Part shown: piece by piece, positions 1-6,898 of the stretch
Layout: every line of letters starts with the position of its first letter
Numbering within the stretch: the first letter of the stretch is position 1
NCBI GenBank assembly: GCA_001584585.1
Contig: LSYV01000004.1
Span: forward strand, 2,149,814-2,162,639
DNA: 12,826 nucleotides
Reading direction: 5' to 3'
Source of the DNA: Gonium pectorale
Lineage: Eukaryota; Chlorophyta; Chlorophyceae; Chlamydomonadales; Volvocaceae
Translations under genes and position numbers: made by a program
The notes under the pieces: generated by a model
What the model saw: only the letters and a program-made list of their open reading frames with translations
Databases searched by the model: none
Told to the model about the DNA's origin: nothing

Positions 1-417
1 AAGCGATCGCCAGACAAGCGACCCCCCAACGACGAGCCGTCCCTAAGGATCGCTAGTAGAGCCGCCTCCAGGACTCCACTACGGGACGATTGCGGGCGAG
101 TTGGTTAGCCAATCACTATGGACGCACCACATGTCGTACTGCAAGGGCATGCATTTGACGCAACGGGGGCCCGTGGGGCCCAGCGAAGTGCAGTGCAAGG
201 TCGCCAATAGTCAGCCCTACCGAAGAACCAAGGGGGGGGCGGGAAAACACGCAGTGGCGGGCGAGATATCGGCGATCTTTCAGAAGGCGGGTGTGGAGCG
301 AAGCGACTCCCTTCATACACCCATAGGGATAGCGATGATCTATAATGTAGTGTCAACGGCGGATACTCGGGAACTGCCTGGGAAGCGCTCTCGCAGCGCT
401 TACATATGGGCGTGTCC

Positions 418-436
418 GTCGTACCAGGGGTACGAC
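418..436. promoter_or_regulatory. Perfect inverted repeat with two GTAC cores beside a TATA-like box
   Basis: GTCGTACC (418-425) and GGTACGAC (429-436) are exact reverse complements separated by AGG. The dyad ends 3 nt before the TATA-like run at 439-446. Each arm holds a GTAC core (421-424 and 430-433). GTAC is the known core bound by SBP-domain factors such as the Chlamydomonas copper regulator CRR1, but a GTAC core alone is weak evidence. It could equally be a binding dyad for another factor or a chance palindrome. Confidence 0.4.
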
Positions 437-515
437 TCTTATATAGTTTTGGAAAGCTAGCCCTGGCTACTATGCGCTGCTTGTATAACAGTGTTTTAAT
501 ACGTCCACGACGGAT

Positions 516-542
516 ATGGCGGGGCCAGAAGGCTTCCGATAG
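516..542 (+). promoter_or_regulatory. Short upstream ORF in the putative DRC5 5'UTR
   Basis: ATG at 516 opens an 8-codon frame (MAGPEGFR) closed by TAG at 540-542, 53 nt before the main start and in another frame. The uORF start has G at -3 and G at +4, a better initiation context than the main ATG at 596, which has T at -3 and G at +4. If the transcript begins upstream of 516, as the TATA-like box at 439-446 suggests, this uORF could lower translation of the main frame. If transcription begins downstream of 518 it is irrelevant. Confidence 0.4.
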
Positions 543-595
543 TCTCGCGCTGCATCGTTAGCCTTTCAATATTATCAATCTGGAACAAAATATCC

Positions 596-3500
596 ATGGC
601 TGCACCTCTTTTGATAACTCCACTGAAGGACCTGTGCGTTAAGGTGGTCGCCGCGAACTTTGAGTCCTGCCCGACGTTCGGACCCCTTCCAGACAAGTAT
701 GTCAAGCGGATCATCGACATCCTGCCCCTAGACCTGCCGCTGGAGCTGGTTGGCACGGTAGGCACAGCGGGGATGCGCGCATGTAGCGCGTAGAGGCCGC
801 GAGTCTCATGCCTCTTGGTCCCAATGACGCGCAGCTCATATCAGACGACGACTACTGGCGGCGGAGATCACAAGCGCGATGGAAGAACTGCGAGGTGGGG
901 TGGTGGTGCAGGGCTTGGGTTTGGTTTCGCAGGTTTGACACACGCGTTGCCCCCTACTGAGGGCAATACGCTGCTGCAATCTTCGACAGGCCATATGATT
1001 CATGCAGCAAGCTCGTATCCACATGGCACGCGCAGTTCCCTGTTGTTGATGCTTGTCCAGGCCCAACACGCTGCCGTTCCAGCAGCACTGGGGAGCAAGT
1101 TGCCTTCCACACGCGGACCCGCGCGCACCTAATAGTTATGACCCCCCTCCCGTGCCACGCCTCCCCTCACCACAGGTCGCAGCCCACGGTTTCTCATGGA
1201 AGCAGCTGTTCTTTGAGCGCAACCTGCAGGAGTTCCTGGAGCAGTGGGTGCCGGCGAAGCGAACGGGGGGGGGGGCGGAGGGGCCGCGCTGTGGAGCGGC
1301 ATGGGGCGAGGCTTCGTCCAGCAAACCCAGCAGATCCAGATGCAGCAGCGCAGAGTGCTGGCGTAATGGGTGCCGCTAGGGTCTATGCCCGCCAAACGAC
1401 CGGCTGCGCGACCGGCGGTGCTGACGCGGCGGGTCTGCGAGGGAGCGACTTTTAGCTGGTCGTTGAGGGAGGGCTGACCGGGCGAGGGCTGATTCAGAGG
1501 GCCGCCTCGCTTGAGGTGCCCTTGAGACAACAAATGTCGCGGTCGCAAGGCCTGCTCGTAGCGTGGAGTGGGTGGGGGGAGGCAAGTGGCGGCCGGCTGC
1601 CACGCCAGCCGCTGCAGGGCGGTTTCTGCCACCCCCCCTCCCACACACGCGGGTAACAGGGCCCGCGCACATATCCTCGCTAGCCCTCCCCCCTTGGCCC
1701 TCCTCCCCCGACCGCTCCGTTACCCTCACACCGCACGCCGCGCTGCCTGTCGCATCACATTTGGTATTCTTTCCGTCCGACAGCCCCCCCTGCCCACCCT
1801 CCACCTCCCCTCCCACCTTGCCCGCCTGCACCCTCCGCGCTCCCCGCCCCCCACCCGCCCTCCTCCCGCCCCCCAGGTTCGACCCCGCCGTGACCGACCT
1901 GAGCAGCCTCAAGCGCCTGCTGACCTACTCGCGCCGCTTCGTTCAGACGGTGCACATCCGGCAGCTGCCCTCGCACCTGGACCTGCAGATACTGTTTGAC
2001 TGCATGGTCAAGTGAGAGCCGGGGGCGCCGGGGGGTTGTTATGCGGGCGTGGGCCCGGGGGAGGGGTGCATGGGCGGTTGGCGGGGGCTGAGTGCGTGTG
2101 GGGGGGGGGGGTCGAGGGAGGGCGGGAGGGAGGGCGGGCATCCTGTTGGGGCGCGGGAGCGGAAGGCGGGGGTGTTGGGGCTGTGTCCGGTAATGGCCTG
2201 GGGGCCAGTGCCGGCGATATGTACGAGCTGATCGCGTGGCGCGTGGGGGCGTGTGTACCCGGGCGGGACGGGGCGGGGCGGGGCGGTGAGCTGGGCTGGG
2301 CGCGATCGGCAGTTTGCGCCGAGTGGATGCCCCCGTGGCGAGGGGTGTGTGCCGGCGGGGGCGAGGCGGTTGGGGCGGGCACGGCGGCGGCCGCAGCACG
2401 CCCCCAGGAGCAGGGGTTGCGGCCGCGCAGCGGTGTGCGGCGCCCCGCCTTGCCGCGGGGCGGGCGGGACGAGGTGCGAGATGGGTGCGGCGGCAGCGCC
2501 CCCGGGCCGGGGGTCCACCACCTCGGCGGCGCAGCCACGGGACACCGGGGCTGCCGTTGCGCTCGTTTGCGGCACGCCGTCTCCCCCTCCGCCGTGCTTC
2601 CTCCACCCTCCCCCTCGCCCTGCCTCGTCTCTGCCCCGTCGTGCTCCCACAAGCGGATGTATTCCTTGTGCAGTCGCTTAGCCGGGCCTCTCGTCGCCAG
2701 AGCTGCCAGCATTCCCTCCACCCCCACCGGCCCCTGCCTCCACCCGAATCCCCCTCCCCCTCCGCGCAGCACGCCCTCCGCGCTGTCCCTGTCGTACAAC
2801 CTCAAGGACGTGGGCATGGACTACGACCGCTCGCTGTTCGGCATGAAGCTGTCGGACTGCCGCTCGCTGGCCAAGGCGCTGGAGCACACCGAGACGCTCA
2901 CCTACCTGGACCTCTCAAACAACTCGCTGGACGACGACAAGGTGGGGCCCGCTGCCGCGTGCGTGCTCGCATGGGGCGGGGGGAGAGGGCATAACGAGTT
3001 GACCCACCGCCTCCTGCAACGCCCGCCGCCCGCGATGCGCCTCACCCGAGCGCGCCGCCCTAGCCCCAGCCCTTGCCCCCTCCCTCGACCCGCATGGCGC
3101 CGGCAACCCTCCCCCTCTGCCACAGCCCCCTCTTCCCAGGCCACCGCGGCTAGACTCCGCGACCTGCCAGGAAGAAGCGGCATCCCCTCCTGCCCACCCA
3201 CCCACCCACCCACCCATTCACCTACTCACCTGCCCACACGCCATACCCACTCATACCCACACCCACACCCACACCCGCACCCACACCCGCACCCACCCCG
3301 CGCAGGTCCGCATGCTCGCGTCGGGGCTGGTGGAGAACCTGTCCATCACGCACCTCAACCTCTCCCACAACAAGATCGCCGACCGCGGCGTGCGCGCGCT
3401 GGCCAAGCTGCTGGACGGCCACTCGGTCATCTCGCTGCTGGAGCTGCAGGACAACCAGATCCACACCGAGGGCGCCAAGTCGCTCGCGCGCGCCTTCAAG

Positions 3501-4606
3501 AACAACCATTGCCTGCTCTCCGTCAACCTGCGCCTCAACCGCATGGGCGACGAGGGCTGCAAGGCGGTGGTGGAGAGCGTGCGGAGCGCGCCCACGCTGG
3601 AGCGGCTCAACATCAGCGCCAACGCCGCGGGCCCCGGCACGGCGGCGGCGGTGGTGGCGCTGCTGCGCGTCACGGGCTCCATGACGGAGCTGGACCTGTC
3701 GTGCAACCAGTTCGGGGAGGAGGCGTGCGGCGGCGTGCGGCGGGCGCTGGAGCAGAACACGTCCGTGCGAGTGAGGCGGCGCGGGGCGCGCGGGGGCTGG
3801 GGCGGGCCAGGGGTGGGAAGGGGGGGATTGAGGAGGGGGGTGCCGGGATGGGGAGGAGCCGGTGGAGCCAGGATGGGAGTGCGGAGCCTGGGGGACGTGG
3901 TGTGTTGCGGGCTTCCCGCGACGTGGCGAGCAAGGGATGCGGGGTTCTGCACGGACGGACGGGGCGCCCGCGTCTGTCTCGCGACCAGGGATCCACCTTG
4001 CGAGCTTGTGTTGTCCCGCGGAATCACGACGGACCGGCCGCGCAGAACCGGTCACTGCGGGATCCTTTCAGACGCCCGTACGGCGCCTGACGCCCCATGC
4101 CACCGCTGTCGGACCTCCGTTTACACGTCTGGCTTACCGCGCTGGGCCTGTCGCGCCATCAGCCGCTGGGGATTCTTTCAGCGCGGCCACTGTCTAGCAT
4201 GCTCGCACCTTGTCGCCAAGGGAGAGACACTCATCTACACAAACGTGTATTGAGCACGCTCTCTGCGCATGTAAAACGCACGCGTGGGCACTCCTGCACT
4301 GCCCTGCCCCCTGACGCCTCCACACACACACACACCCGCATGCCGGATGCCCCTGGTTGACCCTGCCCCACCCCCCTGCGCCTTTGGGTTCGGCGCGACG
4401 TGTTGCGAACCGTTACCCGCCTTGTCCACTCCCCCTCCCCCCTTCCCGTTTCCCATCTTTTACCCCCCCCCCTCCCCTCCTCCCCGCGCCCCCAGTTACT
4501 GGACATGCGCATGACGGGCATCAACCCGGACGACGAGCTGGCCATCGCGGAGAACCTGCGGGCCCGCCAGGAGAGGCTGGACAAGGCCAAGGTGCTGGGC
4601 AAGTGA
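596..4606 (+). CDS. DRC5: Dynein regulatory complex subunit 5 (TCTE1/FAP155-type leucine-rich repeat protein), complete, 7 exons
   Basis: Exons: 596-757, 835-894, 1176-1243, 1877-2011, 2770-2941, 3306-3770 and 4496-4606; every intron is GT..AG and phases match. The product is 390 residues. The N-terminal part carries the family's D-YWRRR...W-NCE segment (about 58-74), the HGFSWKQLFFERNL block (about 78-91) and FDPAVTDL (98-105). Seven consecutive 28-residue leucine-rich repeats start at residues 185, 213, 241, 269, 297, 325 and 353, with cores such as LTYLDLSNN, ITHLNLSHN and MTELDLSCN. The repeat register runs unbroken through joints 199/200 and 354/355. A short basic/acidic helix ends the protein (AKVLGK). 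In this family DRC5 is part of the nexin-dynein regulatory complex, which links outer doublets and regulates dynein in motile cilia and flagella. Expected location is the axoneme. Family assignment rests on recognised sequence, not on a search. The donor of intron 3 is the least certain joint, since GTGGGT at 1244 keeps frame while GTGCCG at 1248 does not. Confidence 0.9.
2100..2138 (+). repeat. Poly-G and GGGA/GGGC run in DRC5 intron 4
   Basis: A 12-G homopolymer (2100-2111) is followed by GAGGGAGGGCGGGAGGG-type spacing, so at least four G-tracts fit a G-quadruplex on the sense strand or pre-mRNA. It lies about 90 nt inside intron 4 (2012-2769). Confidence 0.7.
2261..2286 (+). repeat. GGGGC tandem run in DRC5 intron 4
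   Basis: Five closely spaced G-tracts of 3-4 G separated by C or AC, forming a second potential quadruplex in the donor-side half of the same intron. Confidence 0.6.
3193..3216 (+). repeat. (CCCA)6 tandem repeat in DRC5 intron 5
   Basis: Six exact copies of CCCA lie about 90 nt before the acceptor at 3305. Together with the next array they form an unusually long C-rich stretch in place of an ordinary polypyrimidine tract. Confidence 0.85.
3246..3298 (+). repeat. Imperfect CCCACA/CCCGCA hexamer array in DRC5 intron 5
   Basis: About eight hexamer units of the form ACCCAC or ACCCGC run up to the CGCAG acceptor of exon 6 (exon begins 3306). The opposite strand reads GGGTGT/GGGTGC and could form a quadruplex. 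The array differs from the plant/algal telomere unit. Confidence 0.8.
4270..4274 (+). terminator. TGTAA motif inside DRC5 intron 6
   Basis: TGTAA, the usual Chlamydomonas poly(A) signal, occurs in intron 6. If exon 6 is read on without splicing, the frame stays open to a TGA at 4251-4253, only 17 nt before this motif. This could allow an intronically polyadenylated short isoform, or be coincidence in a lower-GC part of the intron. Confidence 0.25.
4321..4335 (+). repeat. CA microsatellite in DRC5 intron 6
   Basis: Seven and a half CA units without interruption. It is a simple repeat and a likely length polymorphism. Confidence 0.85.
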
Positions 4607-5269
4607 AGCACACACCGCTAGCACCCGTCCGGTCGTCAGCCGCTCCGACCCGTGTCCCTTCGTCGCTATCCCGCGGCGGCGCAGCCCTTGGGCGAAGGTC
4701 TGTCCAGAGACCAAGTGCCACAGGCGCCGCCAGCCGCCAGCTGCCGCCTCCTGCCCTGGCGGGGCCGGTCTCATGTTAGCACCCGTGTGGCCACGCGGCG
4801 CGGTCTGGGCTGCTGGAAGGGGAGGACCGTGAGCACGTTGCTGGGCAGGTGACCTCGGGGGAGGGGGAAGGGGAGGGGCACACGGTCGACATCGGGGGCC
4901 ACTCATGGTGCGTCGGTGCGGAGCCGGAGGTGGGGTGGCGGGCACGGGGAGCGCCGCCCTGCGTGCGGGCGGCAGCGGGTCGGTGCAGCGGCGTCGGGGT
5001 ATGGACGCGGGGTTGGCAGCAGGGGGTGCGGCTTAGGGGCAGGGGCCGGTTTGCAGGCGGGGAAGCAGCGCGCGCATGTCTGGTGTGTTTTAGGGGGGAG
5101 GGGGAGCGCTGAGAAGCCTGCGCGCCTGCCTAGCGTGCGCACCTGGACAAGCGGGGCGGTGGGTAAGCACGCTGTAGAGAGGAATTGAATAGGGCTGTAT
5201 GGGTCAGCCAACTGGCAGCATTAGCACCACGCGCGCAGCAGGATGCGCGGCGCGCAGGTCAGTGTAGCG

Positions 5270-5300
5270 TATGTATGTGTGTGTGTATTGTGTATGTGTG
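5270..5300 (+). repeat. GT-rich microsatellite in DRC5 3'UTR
   Basis: Imperfect ATGT/GTGT repeats over about 30 nt. It is a simple-sequence repeat with no further sign of function. Confidence 0.75.
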
Positions 5301-5575
5301 CCTCCCGTTGTGTCAGTGTGGCGCGCACGTGCGGCTTAGTGGTGATCAGGCGTACGGCGGAGTGTATGACGCGTGCGCGAACACCGGCCTGGCCTTGCGG
5401 TATTTTACATCACAGCCAATGGACTCCGTGAGGAGCCCTGCGAGCGTGCTGCGGTGCTGGGTGCCCAGGCACAGCCAGGCACTGGCCTGGCACTGTCACA
5501 CATGGCATCCGGAGGAAACGCGGTGATGACGTTAGTGGCACACCATTCGGCACGTACATAGTTTGGTTTGGTTTA

Positions 5576-5580
5576 TGTAA
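5576..5580 (+). terminator. TGTAA polyadenylation signal for the DRC5-like gene
   Basis: This is the first exact TGTAA on the + strand after the stop at 4606. Green-algal nuclear transcripts are normally cleaved roughly 10-20 nt after this motif, placing the end near 5592-5600. It follows a T-rich run (GTTTGGTTTGGTTTA), which differs from the surrounding GC-rich DNA. Confidence 0.6.
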
Positions 5581-5592
5581 CGGGTAGAGCCA

Positions 5593-6898
5593 CCTGCGCC
5601 ACCGCCGCACCACCGGGCATGCCCCGCTGCACGTGTGCGGGGTCAGCACATGCGCGCGCAGTCGCAGTCGCAGGCCGCCAGGGCCCGCCCCATCCAGCCG
5701 AGCTCATCTGTGCGGCGCCGAACAGGGCGGACAGCCGCAGGCGCAGTGTGCACCTGTGAGAGGACACCTTGCAAAGCCCGGCCCCGGAACCGCTACATCA
5801 AACGGGGAAGACGTACACGGCGGCCGGGGCCGCCCCACACGTGAAATATAATGTACAGTAGCAAGCGTACAGCAAGTGAAATTTTCACAGCAAACGACAC
5901 GCAAGGGGATGTTGGTTTCTTCTTTTCGGTGCAGAGCCCTCCAGGTGGCCTCGTGTCCCGGCGCAGCGCACGACATCTTCCATGCTGCCATGCTTCAATG
6001 TTGCCATCGGCAAACGCAGGACACGACGTGCAAGTGAACTACAGGCAAGCAACGGATGGAGGCGGAAGACCTCCGCGGACGGCCCCGCGGACGCACGAAA
6101 GTACGAAACAGCGGCGGCCAACGAGCACCATCCCGACCCGGGGCGGACAAGGGCGCACTGTGGAATCAAACTGGCGACAGGACAGCGAACAACAGGACTG
6201 ATTAATGCGCTCAGTCACGAGGAGCAGTGGGCATTCTTCGGACGACCTCTCCAGCGGCAACCGATCCACCTGGACGACTACACGAGCGTTCCGAGCAGGA
6301 GTACACAGGCGCAGCAAAGCGGCTGCCCTACGTAACCTCAGAGCCGGAACAATCACAACCACAGCGTCCCAACTGCTAACCACAGCGGAACAACCCGCCG
6401 GCGACACGAACGATATCCACGGAATGCAAATCAAAGCACATGAAACACGGCACACCTGCACTCGGCGTTCTGTGGACATACCGATGGTACATCGAGCTTC
6501 ACGAACCTATGTCTACAGCTGCGCGGGGCCCCCGTGAGGCGCACTAAACACAATTCTACACCACACGCACACAAGGCTGCAGCCAGCCGCCACCTCTATT
6601 GGTACACGAGATACAGCGCCCCCCTACCCACTCTGGAGTAGGTACGGCGAGGCCGGCCCACACCACCGCTCGACCCGGGTCGGCGGCGAGATGCTGGGCA
6701 GGAGCGCGCTTGCCCGCTTGCCCGCGCCCCCACCAGGCCCCAGAGCCGGGCCACACCAAACCACGTCACTGCATGCAGCCACAGGGACCGGGCTGCGATA
6801 CTGGATCTTCTGGCGCCCACTCCAGAGGGCCTGAAGGCTCACTCCCACGGGCACGGAGAGGCGGAGGGGCCGCCCCTTGACTGCACGCGGCCGGAGGA
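5593..6898 (-). other. Tail-to-tail region, probably mostly 3'UTR of gene 2
   Basis: No credible exon was found on either strand in this 1.3-kb gap between the two convergent genes. From about 5850 to 6560 the + strand is strongly A over T and C over G, the mirror image of the DRC5 UTR, which fits leftward transcription from gene 2. No exact TGTAA is present on the - strand from 6898 down to 5593. The nearest variant is TGTAC at 5856-5852, and the first exact copy is at 5409-5405, inside the DRC5 UTR. The end of the gene 2 transcript is therefore uncertain. Confidence 0.5.

Larger units (their letters stand above)
1..595 (+). promoter_or_regulatory. Upstream region and 5'UTR of the DRC5-like gene
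   Basis: No convincing coding exon was found here. The longest open frame (101-460, +) begins at a TTG and has no recognisable protein character. A TATA-like run (TTATATAG) lies at 439-446, right after a perfect hairpin at 418-436, so transcription could begin near 465-480, giving a 5'UTR of roughly 120 nt. An in-frame TAA at 497-499 precedes the main ATG at 596, and no other ATG occurs in that frame between them, which supports 596 as the start. The TATA call is inference from position and sequence only. The distal part (1-400) could instead include the edge of an unseen upstream gene. Confidence 0.5.
4607..5592 (+). other. Probable 3'UTR of the DRC5-like gene
   Basis: No coding signal was found between the DRC5 stop and the first downstream TGTAA at 5576-5580. 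The stretch is G- and T-rich on the + strand, especially 4850-5340. This is opposite to the A/C-rich + strand further right, as expected if this side is transcribed to the right. A GT-rich microsatellite lies at 5270-5300. A UTR of nearly 1 kb is long but not rare in volvocine algae. The exact cleavage site is inferred. Confidence 0.6.

Noticed and set aside
101..460. 119-codon open frame on + upstream of DRC5
   Set aside because: It starts at TTG, has mixed composition with no domain-like pattern, and overlaps other open frames. It is better explained as promoter or upstream sequence.
1877..1887. tRNA B-box-like GGTTCGACCCC
   Set aside because: It is the start of DRC5 exon 4 (FDPA codons plus the split base). 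No A-box or cloverleaf lies nearby.
1755..2606. Long - strand Pro/Arg-rich open frames across DRC5 introns 3-4
   Set aside because: The composition is that of translated C/G tracts, and they overlap a firm DRC5 exon at 1877-2011.
3193..3298. Repeat array considered as CRISPR or interstitial telomere
   Set aside because: Units are 4-6 nt without spacers, and differ from both CRISPR structure and the TTTTAGGG/TTTAGGG telomere units.
2012..4090. 692-codon + strand open frame
   Set aside because: It reads through introns 4 and 5 of DRC5 and is in the correct frame only within exon 5 (2770-2941). The rest is low-complexity intron translation and off-frame exon 6.
6000..6013. RFX X-box-like GTTGCC..GGCAAAC
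   Set aside because: It has an extra base in the centre and lies in the tail-to-tail region, far from any start codon, so a role in ciliary gene activation is unlikely.
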